A DNA stretch of 7,247 bases from Coriobacteriales bacterium (GCA_031268525.1 JAIRXA010000015.1:1-7247), one strand, 5' to 3'. Shown: positions 1-6,406, numbered from the stretch's first letter. The notes: generated by a model from the sequence alone, not told the origin. Translations and numbers: made by a program.

Positions 1-634
1 CGGCACCGCCGGCTTTCTTGACCTCCTCAAGAACTCGAGCCGCCGCCCAGGCACCGATCTTGTCATCGAAGGCACGCGCCACCGCAAAACCATCGCCGTA
101 TTCCTCAAAGCCAACCCCATAGGTCGCCACATCGCCGATACGAATCATCTTCTTTGCCTGTTCGCCGGAAAGCCCCACGTCGATGAAGAGCTTCTCCATC
201 TTCGTGACGTTCTTGCGCTCGTCGGCCTCGATGAGGTGGATGGGCTTGCGCCCCATGACGCCGCGAAGCAGCGTAGGCTTTGCTGGGCCGCCGGTGCCCT
301 CGCCGGTTGCGTAAAGGCTCACGCGAATGCCGGGTAGGATGGCTGCGTCAATGCCTCCAACCGAAGCGAAGGAGAGGTAGCCCTCATCGGAAATGTAGCG
401 CACCATCATGCCGAGCTCATCGATATGGCCGGCAATCAGCACGCTCGGGCCTGTCTCTGCTCCCGTCCCCGTGCCTTTGAGGGTGGCGTGCACGCTGCCC
501 ATGACATCGGTCTCAAGGCTGTCGGCCGTTTGCTTCAGGCGGGTACGCAACAGTTCGGCCGCAGGTACCTCACTGCCGCTCGGCGAGGGTGCTTCGGTCA
601 AAGCGCGGAGAAAGTCGAGGTCTGTTCTGTTCAT
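1..634 (-). CDS. M42 family metallo-aminopeptidase, N-terminal part (cut by window edge)
   Basis: The first 211 codons of a cytosolic M42-family peptidase (glutamyl aminopeptidase / TET-type / 'endoglucanase M' family), which uses two metal ions to remove N-terminal residues from peptides; the C-terminal half lies outside the window. Visible hallmarks are the early APSPSGSE motif (residues 15-22), the metal-binding strand LIAGHIDELGMMVRYI with His70 and Asp72, the VGGIDAAILPG stretch, and ARAFDDKIG (187-195), whose first Asp should bridge the two metals. The catalytic Glu and remaining ligands are beyond the edge and cannot be checked. The ATG at 634 is supported by AAAGGA six bases upstream and begins right where family homology starts. 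The gene starts 57 bp after the rnr stop with no terminator-like hairpin between, so co-transcription is likely. A Gly/Thr-rich insert (about residues 54-62) sits before the metal-binding strand. Substrate specificity cannot be told from this part. Confidence 0.93.
   Translation of the reverse strand, partial: MNRTDLDFLRALTEAPSPSGSEVPAAELLRTRLKQTADSLETDVMGSVHATLKGTGTGAETGPSVLIAGHIDELGMMVRYISDEGYLSFASVGGIDAAILPGIRVSLYATGEGTGGPAKPTLLRGVMGRKPIHLIEADERKNVTKMEKLFIDVGLSGEQAKKMIRIGDVATYGVGFEEYGDGFAVARAFDDKIGAWAAARVLEEVKKAGGA
449..475 (-). repeat. Short in-frame Gly/Thr hexanucleotide-like repeat in the M42 gene
   Basis: On the coding strand this reads as imperfect 6-bp units (GGCACG, GGGACG, GGAGCA, GAGACA) encoding Gly-Thr-Gly-Thr-Gly-Ala-Glu-Thr-Gly, residues 54-62. 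It lies in the loop just before the conserved strand carrying His70 and Asp72. From memory of the family, this loop is usually a short charged turn without a Gly/Thr run. The units are diverged, so this may simply be biased composition. Confidence 0.45.
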
Positions 635-640
635 CGATTG

Positions 641-646
641 TCCTTT
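641..646 (-). promoter_or_regulatory. Ribosome binding site of the M42 peptidase gene
   Basis: AAAGGA on the minus strand, six bases before the ATG at 634, a good Shine-Dalgarno match at normal spacing. It fixes the start codon of the downstream partial gene, which is otherwise fed only by read-through from rnr. Confidence 0.7.
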
Positions 647-691
647 CGCGTGCCTGTTCTTGTCGTCTCCCTGTGTTCTCTCTGTAACTTT

Positions 692-3109
692 TCAGGCTAT
701 CACAAAACGTAGTCGCATGTTCGGACGCTCCACCTCCGCAAGCACCACATTCAAGGGCGCACCAAGGCGATAGGTCGCGTTGGAATCCGAGTCATGCCAG
801 CGGTACCGCTCGGGTTCATAGGCGCAGTCCTCGGGCAGATCACGCGCGTCGATGAATCCTTCAGCCAGAGTTGTCTCCTCACGCACGGACAGCCCATAGC
901 TGTTGACGCCGACTATCAGCGCGGCAAAGCGCTCTCCCACACGCCCGGAGAGGTACTCGGCCAGCTTGAGGGCTGTCGCCTCTCGTGCGGCGGTCTCCGC
1001 CTCGCGTTCCTGTGCGGATGAATGCTCGGCGATGTGCACCAGCTGCGCCGCCATCTCTCGAAGTTGCTCGTCGAGCATCGCTCGCTGTGCGATGGCCTCT
1101 TCCCGACGGATACGCGACATGCGCAGCTCATCAGAGGATTCGCCATCGGTTCCCTCGGACAGGCCGACTGCCACACGGGAGGCACACCGGGCCTCGCCGT
1201 CTGCCTGCTCGATCGCGTCAAGCTGCAAAGCGAGTTTCAGCAGACGATGCACCATCAGATCGGGATAGCGACGAATCGGCGAGGTGAAATGCGTATAGGC
1301 GCGTGAGGCCAGTCCATAGTGCTCGGTCCAATACGGTGCGTAGATCGCACGCTTCATCGCACGAAGCAGCAGCTGGCTGACCAGCGCATATTCAGGCCTG
1401 CCCTGGCTTTCGTCCAGAATGTGTTGAATATCGGTCGAGGACTGCGGCACCCCCTCGCGGGCGTAACCGAACTCCTGCAGCGTTGGCAGCAGTTCTTCAA
1501 GCGCGCTGGGGCGAGGCTGTTCATGAATGCGATAGAGCATCGGCGTCTCCATCGCTGTCCCCATTGATGCCCTCATTGATGTCCCCACCGGTGTCTTCAT
1601 TGATGTCCCCATCGGTGTCTTCATCGGTGTCCCCATCGACGCCTTACGAGCAAGCATAAAGCTCGCTATTTGCTCGTTTGCAAGTATCATAGCTTCTTCA
1701 ACAAGAGCCGTGGCATCGGTTCGCGTACGAAGATGGACCGCGACCGGCTTGCCATCCTCATCGAGAGTGACCTTCGCCTCGGTACCCACAAAGTCGATGG
1801 CGCCCCGTTGCTTCCGTCTGCGCGTCAGGGCATGTGCGAGACGATTGAGAACCCGCAGATTTTGGGCGATCGGCTCGGCCGCCAGAGGAGAGTCCTCGGA
1901 AGCATCGAGATAGTCCTGCGCCTGCTCATAGCTCAGGCGCGGCGCCGAATGGATCAGTGAAGGGTAAAACTCACAGCTGGCAACACTGCCGTCGTTGTTC
2001 ATCATCATATCGACCGTGAAGGCAAGGCGGTCTGTATCCGGGCGCAGCGAGCAGAGGTCATCCGACAGACGGGGAGGCAGCATGGGAATGACGCGGTCAG
2101 GCAGATAAACACTGGTCGCACGGCGGCGGGCGTTGAGATCCAGAGCGCTGTCCCAGCGGACATAGGCACTGACATCGGCGATATGGACACCGAGACGCAA
2201 CTGACCATCGATGAACTCGACGGACAGCGCATCGTCGAAGTCCTTCGCGTCCGCTGGGTCGATGGTGAAGACAAAGCGATCGCGGATATCCCTGCGCAAC
2301 AGGGCCTCGTGCGGCGGAGCCTCGTGTGACAGGGCCTCGTGTGGCGGGGCTTCGTGCGGCAGGTTCCTGCACGTCAAAGCGCCCAAAGCTCCCGAAGCGC
2401 CCGAAGCACTCGAAGCGCTCAAAGCTCCCGAAGCACTCGAAGCTCCCGCAGCGCCCGAAGCTCCCGAAGCGCTCGAAACGCCATCCAGAAGAGCCGTTGA
2501 GCAGGGATCCGACTCCATCGCCTCAAGTTCCTCCAGTGCGGCAGCGGTAAAGACTGTTTCGAAACCATGCTCGCGAATGATGACCTCGGTGTCGATTCCC
2601 TGTTCATCACCATGTCCAACAACTTCCTCAATGTAGCCCATCGCCGCTTCCAGACGCGAAGGGTAGGTGGTGATGCGTACAACGACGACATCGCCGTCGG
2701 CGGCTGGTTTACTGATGGCGCGTCTGTCCAGAAAGATGTCGTGGTCGATCCGTGCATCATGGGGGCGGATCACGCAGATGCCGTCCCGTTCGATAAGCGT
2801 ACCAACCAGGGTGGTATGGGCGCGCTCCAGGACACGTCGCACCGAGCCCAGACGTTCACGGTCGCGTCCGCGTTGGCCGCGGGGCAACTTCCAATCCTGC
2901 ACATGGATGTCACGACGACGCTGTTCGAGCTGGCGCAGACGCACGACCTCGACCACGTCGCCATCCATCGCACCGTGCAGGTAACCACGCATGACGAAGT
3001 ACTCACCCTCGGGGGTATCAACAAAGCCATAACCCTTACGGGCTACCTGAATGCGTCCCGTGCTGACCTGCGTGGGATGACGTCCCTGTTTGCGTTTACG
3101 GTGCGGCAT
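692..3109 (-). CDS. rnr: Ribonuclease R (RNB/VacB-family 3'-5' exoribonuclease) with three repeat insertions
   Basis: An 805-residue processive, hydrolytic 3'-5' exoribonuclease of the cytoplasm that degrades structured RNA; in studied bacteria it acts in rRNA quality control and with tmRNA-SmpB. Domain order: cold-shock domain 1 (about 17-60, with GYGFV), cold-shock domain 2 (about 95-150), RNB catalytic domain (about 275-625) and C-terminal S1 domain (about 720-805). The active site TIDPADAKDFDDAL supplies Asp284, Asp290, Asp292 and Asp293, matching the metal-binding Asp residues of E. coli RNase R; TSPIRRYPDLMVHR (609-622) is the second conserved RNB signature. The N-terminal helix-turn-helix and the basic C-terminal tail of the E. 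coli enzyme are absent. Low-complexity inserts occur at about 211-246, 250-270 and 492-523; without them the length would be about 715, usual for short RNase R. The ATG at 3109 follows the protease stop by 11 bp, with AGGCGG as a weak ribosome binding site. No smpB lies next to it. Confidence 0.96.
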   Translation of the reverse strand: MPHRKRKQGRHPTQVSTGRIQVARKGYGFVDTPEGEYFVMRGYLHGAMDGDVVEVVRLRQLEQRRRDIHVQDWKLPRGQRGRDRERLGSVRRVLERAHTTLVGTLIERDGICVIRPHDARIDHDIFLDRRAISKPAADGDVVVVRITTYPSRLEAAMGYIEEVVGHGDEQGIDTEVIIREHGFETVFTAAALEELEAMESDPCSTALLDGVSSASGASGAAGASSASGALSASSASGASGALGALTCRNLPHEAPPHEALSHEAPPHEALLRRDIRDRFVFTIDPADAKDFDDALSVEFIDGQLRLGVHIADVSAYVRWDSALDLNARRRATSVYLPDRVIPMLPPRLSDDLCSLRPDTDRLAFTVDMMMNNDGSVASCEFYPSLIHSAPRLSYEQAQDYLDASEDSPLAAEPIAQNLRVLNRLAHALTRRRKQRGAIDFVGTEAKVTLDEDGKPVAVHLRTRTDATALVEEAMILANEQIASFMLARKASMGTPMKTPMGTSMKTPVGTSMRASMGTAMETPMLYRIHEQPRPSALEELLPTLQEFGYAREGVPQSSTDIQHILDESQGRPEYALVSQLLLRAMKRAIYAPYWTEHYGLASRAYTHFTSPIRRYPDLMVHRLLKLALQLDAIEQADGEARCASRVAVGLSEGTDGESSDELRMSRIRREEAIAQRAMLDEQLREMAAQLVHIAEHSSAQEREAETAAREATALKLAEYLSGRVGERFAALIVGVNSYGLSVREETTLAEGFIDARDLPEDCAYEPERYRWHDSDSNATYRLGAPLNVVLAEVERPNMRLRFVIA
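1541..1636 (-). repeat. Tandem repeat, eight 12-bp units, inside the RNase R catalytic domain
   Basis: Eight contiguous 12-bp units encode the tetrapeptides MGTP, MKTP, MGTS, MKTP, VGTS, MRAS, MGTA and METP (residues 492-523). The MKTP unit occurs twice with identical DNA (1589-1600 and 1613-1624). A higher-order 24-bp unit is duplicated with one mismatch (1577-1600 against 1601-1624), which indicates recent duplication. The array separates ANEQIASFMLARKA from LYRIHEQPRPSALEEL; these segments are nearly adjacent in E. coli RNase R. Because the unit is a multiple of three, changes in copy number keep the frame. Confidence 0.93.
2301..2360 (-). repeat. Tandem repeat, four 15-bp units, encoding PHEA(P/L) pentapeptides in RNase R
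   Basis: Four contiguous 15-bp units (2301-2315, 2316-2330, 2331-2345, 2346-2360) encode PHEAP, PHEAL, SHEAP and PHEAL, residues about 251-270. Alternating unit types suggest a 30-bp pair that was duplicated (2301-2330 against 2331-2360, with five mismatches by my reading). The array lies immediately before the RNB catalytic domain and only 14 bp from the 9-bp array, so the two together form one compound linker. Confidence 0.92.
2375..2482 (-). repeat. Tandem repeat, twelve 9-bp units, encoding a Ser/Gly/Ala linker in RNase R
   Basis: Twelve contiguous 9-bp units (forward-strand consensus CGAAGCNCY, with CAAAG variants) encode the tripeptides GVS, SAS, GAS, GAA, GAS, SAS, GAL, SAS, SAS, GAS, GAL and GAL, residues about 210-245. 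It sits between cold-shock domain 2 and the RNB domain. Units differ mostly at one or two positions, so the array is somewhat diverged but phase is perfect throughout. The composition (Ser, Gly, Ala, Leu) suggests a flexible linker. Confidence 0.94.
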
Positions 3110-3120
3110 ATCTCGACCGC

Positions 3121-4458
3121 CTAGCGCCTCAGTGCACTCAGCGCCGCGTCGAGTTGTACGTCGTCGCCGAGACGATAGTGGTAATCAGGGCTGCCGAGAT
3201 TACCGGCAAGCAGCTCCTCCAGTGTCAGTTTGGGCGGCTCCTCCAAGTCGCCTCCCTGCTCCACGTCAATCTCGGGCGAAACCACGACATCGGGCAGCAC
3301 CCCCGTGTCCTCGATGATGCGTCCCTCGGGACTCAGATAGTGTGCAATCGTGTAACGCAGGGCGCCGCCGTAACTGAGCATCCGCACATTCTGCACGGTG
3401 CCCTTGCCAAAGGTTGTCTCGCCAACAATGGTCGCACGTCCGTGATCCTGCAAAGCGGCGGCAGTCAGTTCGGAGGCTGAGGCGGAATTGCCATCGACAA
3501 GGACGACCAGGGGGGCATCGCACACCACCTCACCGGTCACCTCGTAGACTTTGGTTTGCGAACGTTCTTCCACCCGAACGACCTCTCCACGGGCAAGGAA
3601 CAGCGAGGTCAACTGAACCGCCTGATCAACATAGCCCCCAGGGTTGCCACGCAGATCAAGGATATAGGACTCGGCCCCCTCGGCTGCCAGCTCCTCGAGT
3701 GCCGTGCGCACCTGCGCGGCGCTCTCGGAATTGAAGCGCCGCAGGTAAATATAGCCAACGCGCGCATCTTGCGTAGCGATGAGATGCGATATGACAGTTG
3801 GGATGTTGACGGTGTCGACGACAATGGCGGTTCTTCGCTCGACCCCTGCGCGCTCCCAGATGATCTCGACCGTCTCGCCATCCAAGCGATGGACAGCCGC
3901 GCTGGCGTCGGCAGGATTCCACTCCTTGCGCTGCCCGTCGATGGCCAGGACGACATCTCCCGCGACCACTCCAGCTGCCTCGGCCGGAGAATCCGCATAG
4001 ACCTGCAGGACGGTCGCGCGCTCGTCAAACAGCGTCAAGACTACGCCGATTCCAGCATACTCGCCCTGCGATTCCCGCTGATAGGCGGCATATTCTTCCG
4101 CCGTATAGTAGATGGCATGGCTGTCTTCGAAGTCTTCAAGCAAAGCCCGGATCGCGATAGCAGAGGCCTCGTCGATCTGCTGTTGATCAAAGCTGTACAG
4201 CGATTCGGCATCGAGCATGGCCCCGACCTCTTCCACCCGAGCACCCACCGAAACGGCGGAGGCACTCGCAGTGGGATCATCCTTGCCCTGAGCGCGCACA
4301 TCGGGAAGGCCAAGCCAGGATCCGATGTCGAAAAGACCGGTATGGGCGAGCAGATTACCTGCGGTAAAGAGCGCCAGTGCCAGCAGGACAGAAAGCAGGA
4401 AGACACCCGTCCGTACGAGTGTCTTCCGAGGTACGGTATGCGCGTTCATGTCCTCCAC
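3121..4458 (-). CDS. S41 family C-terminal processing peptidase, membrane anchored
   Basis: A 445-residue carboxy-terminal processing protease of the CtpA/Prc family, which binds the exposed C terminus of envelope proteins through a PDZ domain and cleaves with a Ser/Lys dyad. One N-terminal membrane segment (about 17-38) puts the rest outside the membrane. The PDZ domain spans about 130-195 (GIGVV...SPAEAAGVVAGDVVLAIDG); the S41 core follows, with ILDLRGNPGG (266-275) and DGNSASASE (322-330). By alignment to E. coli Prc (Ser430, Asp441, Lys455) the catalytic residues are Ser327, Asp338 and Lys352, with identical spacing. The GTG at 4458 is preceded by AAGG about eight bases away; an ATG at 4449 is possible, but its GGAGG lies only two bases upstream. 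It begins 3 bp after ftsX and ends 11 bp before rnr, so it is translated from the same transcript. Its substrate is unknown; the link to FtsEX is positional only. Confidence 0.95.
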   Translation of the reverse strand: MEDMNAHTVPRKTLVRTGVFLLSVLLALALFTAGNLLAHTGLFDIGSWLGLPDVRAQGKDDPTASASAVSVGARVEEVGAMLDAESLYSFDQQQIDEASAIAIRALLEDFEDSHAIYYTAEEYAAYQRESQGEYAGIGVVLTLFDERATVLQVYADSPAEAAGVVAGDVVLAIDGQRKEWNPADASAAVHRLDGETVEIIWERAGVERRTAIVVDTVNIPTVISHLIATQDARVGYIYLRRFNSESAAQVRTALEELAAEGAESYILDLRGNPGGYVDQAVQLTSLFLARGEVVRVEERSQTKVYEVTGEVVCDAPLVVLVDGNSASASELTAAALQDHGRATIVGETTFGKGTVQNVRMLSYGGALRYTIAHYLSPEGRIIEDTGVLPDVVVSPEIDVEQGGDLEEPPKLTLEELLAGNLGSPDYHYRLGDDVQLDAALSALRR

Positions 4459-4461
4459 TCA

Positions 4462-5367
4462 TCAGACCTTCAGGTAACGACGCATTGCCCATGCACTGCC
4501 AAACAGACCGATGATCAATCCGACACCAAGGAGCACCAGATATATCCTCCAGATGGATGCCGTTGCAAAGGTCAGGGGCAGCCAGTGAAAGGTCATCTGA
4601 ACCCGCGGAAGCAGGTAATTACAAAAGAGCGCGATAGAGCCGATCGCCATGCCGGCGCCCAGAAGAGCCTGCAGGGCGCCCTCCATCAGGAAGGGCCCAC
4701 GAATGAAGCCGTTGGATGCGCCGACGAGACGCATGATGGCGATCTCCTTGCGACGAGCGAGGATAGCCAGTCGGATGGTATTGTTGATGAATATGAGCGC
4801 CACGAAGACCAGCAGGATAACGAGGACCAGAAGCGCCAGGTTGATGATGTCAACGGTCGAGAAGATCTGTTCGGCGAGGCCACCGCCGTACCTGATCGAC
4901 TCACTGGGATCATCCGGCGAATCAATGACACGCGGATAGGCCTCAAAGGAGGTTATCTGATCGACCACGAACTCAAGCTGTTCGGGATCGGCCAGGGCTA
5001 CCTCTATCGAGGCAGGCAGGGGATTGCCGTCGAGATTCTCGGCAATCTGAGAGGTTGTCTGCTCCTTGAAGCGCTCCAGCGCCTCCTCCTTGGAGACGTA
5101 GACGACCTCGGAGACTTCGGGCAGGCTGCGCGTGTATTCCTCAACGGAGACCACATCGGCCTCCAGAGCGTCGTCGTGCACCCAGATGGTAATCGACACC
5201 TGACTTTCAACAGAGTTGCCCATCTCCTCGACGATGAACGAGGCGAGCATGACCACGCCTGCAACCAGCAGGGATAAAAAGATCGTGACAATGGCGCCTA
5301 AGGTGGTCGAAAAGTTCTTCTTCGAGTTGGAGAAGGACTCGCGAATGAAGTACCACAGACTACGCAT
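4462..5367 (-). CDS. ftsX: Cell division protein FtsX (ABC-type membrane subunit)
   Basis: The 301-residue membrane subunit of the FtsEX complex, which passes ATP-driven conformational change from the cytoplasm to cell-wall hydrolases or their activators outside. Topology is the FtsX pattern: a short cytoplasmic N terminus starting MRSLWYFIRESF, helix 1 (about 22-46), a large extracytoplasmic loop (about 47-172, acidic, with VSITIWVHDDALEADVV), helix 2 (about 174-197), the cytoplasmic coupling segment with RRKEIAIMRLVGASNGFIRGPFLMEG (about 205-230), helix 3 (about 230-251), then helix 4 (about 274-296). The reading frame stays open upstream to about 5880, but FtsX homology begins only at this ATG, so the longer frame is an artefact overlapping ftsE. 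The start lies inside the end of ftsE (8-bp overlap), a sign of translational coupling. The stop is followed in frame by a second TGA and then by the GTG start of the protease. Confidence 0.96.
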   Translation of the reverse strand: MRSLWYFIRESFSNSKKNFSTTLGAIVTIFLSLLVAGVVMLASFIVEEMGNSVESQVSITIWVHDDALEADVVSVEEYTRSLPEVSEVVYVSKEEALERFKEQTTSQIAENLDGNPLPASIEVALADPEQLEFVVDQITSFEAYPRVIDSPDDPSESIRYGGGLAEQIFSTVDIINLALLVLVILLVFVALIFINNTIRLAILARRKEIAIMRLVGASNGFIRGPFLMEGALQALLGAGMAIGSIALFCNYLLPRVQMTFHWLPLTFATASIWRIYLVLLGVGLIIGLFGSAWAMRRYLKV

Positions 5368-6397
5368 CGAGACCGTACACCCCCTTCTCCACATCGCGAA
5401 CAAGATAACCGTTCTCCAGTGCAATGACACGCTTACGCAAAGAATCAACCATCTCACGATCATGGGTGGCGACGAGTATCGTCGTCCCCGTTCGATTGAT
5501 GCGATCAAGCAGCCGCATGATGCCCAGTGAGGTCTGCGGGTCAAGGTTGCCCGTCGGTTCGTCGCAGATGAGAAGTGGCGGACGGTTGACAATGGCGCGC
5601 GCGATGGAGACGCGCTGCTGCTCACCGCCTGAGAGCTGGTCGGGGAGAGCGTCGAGCTTCTCCTCCAGACCGACGAGACGCAAAACCTCGGGAACCTGTG
5701 TACGGATGATGTGCTTGGACTTGCCGATGACCTCCAGTGCAAAGGCGACATTTTGGAAGGCCGTCTTGTTGGGCAAGAGCTTGAAGTCCTGGAAGACACA
5801 GCCGATATTGCGTCGCAGGTAGGGCACACGCCAATTGCGCATCTGTACGAGGTTTTCGCCGCCAACCAGCAACTTGCCACTCGTTGCCATCAGCTCATGG
5901 TTGATGAGACGGATGAAGGTCGACTTGCCCGAACCGGAATGTCCAACGAGAAAGACGAATTCGCCCGCATAGATGGAGAGTGAGATATTGGAAAGCGCTG
6001 GCTTATGGGGTTGCGAAGGGTAGACCTTGGTCAGACGATCGAAAACGATGACGGGCTTGCCGCTCGGCGCTCCATGCGCGTCAGCCGTCTGAGCTGTCTG
6101 GGGTGTCTGCTGCGTGCGTGCCTGCCTGCCTGTCACCTGCGGCAAAGCTTGCGCACTGAGCTCCTGCGGTGTGGTCTGCGCCACAGAGGCCCGTGCCGCG
6201 CCGGTCTGGGGCACGGCAGCCTGAGGCGCGCCGGTCTGGGGGGCCAGCAACTCATCGACAAGTTGTGAGACCGCCTCGCTCGAGGATGTCTCGATTTCCG
6301 GGATGTTTGACAGCAGGCTCGAAGTCGGCGGAACGACCGAATGATCGGTACGCGCCGCATGTGCAGCTGCTCTCGGCCTCTGATGTTCTTCTGCCAC
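5360..6397 (-). CDS. ftsE: Cell division ATP-binding protein FtsE with long N-terminal extension
   Basis: The cytoplasmic ATPase of FtsEX, which pairs with FtsX at the division site to control peptidoglycan hydrolysis. The ABC domain occupies about 115-345: VIVFDRLTKVYP at its start, Walker A GHSGSGKST (152-160), Q-loop VFQDFKLLPNKT (Gln203), signature LSGGEQQRVSIARAI (255-269), Walker B LLICDEPTGNLD with Glu280, and the switch His312 in VATHD. All catalytic positions are intact. Typical FtsE is about 220-230 residues; this one carries about 114 extra N-terminal residues rich in Ala, Gln, Pro, Thr and Ser, with a PQTGA repeat and no predicted fold. The GTG at 6397 is supported by GGAG five bases upstream, and there is no in-frame ATG before about residue 170, so the extension is likely translated; an alternative start near residue 110 cannot be excluded. 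It overlaps ftsX by 8 bp. The usual actinobacterial neighbour prfB is not upstream here. Confidence 0.95.
   Translation of the reverse strand: MAEEHQRPRAAAHAARTDHSVVPPTSSLLSNIPEIETSSSEAVSQLVDELLAPQTGAPQAAVPQTGAARASVAQTTPQELSAQALPQVTGRQARTQQTPQTAQTADAHGAPSGKPVIVFDRLTKVYPSQPHKPALSNISLSIYAGEFVFLVGHSGSGKSTFIRLINHELMATSGKLLVGGENLVQMRNWRVPYLRRNIGCVFQDFKLLPNKTAFQNVAFALEVIGKSKHIIRTQVPEVLRLVGLEEKLDALPDQLSGGEQQRVSIARAIVNRPPLLICDEPTGNLDPQTSLGIMRLLDRINRTGTTILVATHDREMVDSLRKRVIALENGYLVRDVEKGVYGLDA
6111..6133. repeat. Tetranucleotide-like run within the ftsE extension
   Basis: Forward strand reads as two TGCG units, then TG, then three CCTG units. It falls in the coding sequence for the disordered FtsE extension. 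The unit of four is not a multiple of three, so slippage here would shift the frame ahead of the ABC domain. The run is short and imperfect, so strong slippage is not expected. Confidence 0.4.
6198..6241 (-). repeat. Repeat of 14 bp, 30 bp apart, encoding PQTGA motifs in the FtsE extension
   Basis: The 14-mer GCGCCGGTCTGGGG occurs at 6198-6211 and again at 6228-6241 on the forward strand, exactly 30 bp (10 codons) apart. It encodes the two PQTGA motifs at residues 53-57 and 63-67, within a region showing loose five-residue periodicity (APQTG, APQAA, VPQTG, AARAS). This indicates duplication within the extension. Confidence 0.7.
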
Positions 6398-6402
6398 TAT
6401 CG

Positions 6403-6406
6403 CTCC
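6403..6406 (-). promoter_or_regulatory. Ribosome binding site deciding the GTG start of ftsE
   Basis: GGAG on the minus strand, five bases before the GTG at 6397. An overlapping ATG two bases further upstream opens only a three-codon frame (ATG GAG CGA TAG), so the GTG is the productive start. This site is the main sequence support for translation of the long FtsE N-terminal extension. Confidence 0.6.

Noticed and set aside
635..691. Terminator or promoter between rnr and the M42 gene
   Set aside because: No convincing inverted repeat with a T-run and no -35/-10 pair is visible in these 57 bases; only the ribosome binding site can be supported.
1541..2482. CRISPR-like or non-coding repeat locus
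   Set aside because: The arrays have no spacers, have unit lengths of 9-15 bp and are in frame within a conserved protein-coding gene.
2211..2636. Plus-strand frame with an Ala-Pro-Glu-rich repeat protein
   Set aside because: The repeat is the complement of the 9-bp array in rnr; the minus-strand reading sits inside a real gene with catalytic motifs on both sides.
2567..3124. Plus-strand open frame of 185 codons opposite the 5' end of rnr
   Set aside because: Fully antisense to conserved RNase R cold-shock domains, no recognised motif and no independent context.
4447..4464. Possible stop-codon read-through fusing FtsX to the S41 protease (same frame, two TGA codons between)
   Set aside because: Two consecutive TGA codons make read-through very unlikely, and a separate start with a Shine-Dalgarno-like AAGG explains the protease.
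3556..5277. Plus-strand open frame of 573 codons opposite the S41 protease and ftsX
   Set aside because: It runs antisense across two clearly homologous genes and into no recognisable domain; its translation is a biased, charged sequence typical of a complementary frame in GC-rich DNA. Long antisense frames are common at high GC.
5368..5880. Upstream extension of the ftsX reading frame to 472 codons
   Set aside because: The extra part lies wholly within ftsE in another frame and shows no FtsX homology; FtsX starts at the ATG at 5367.
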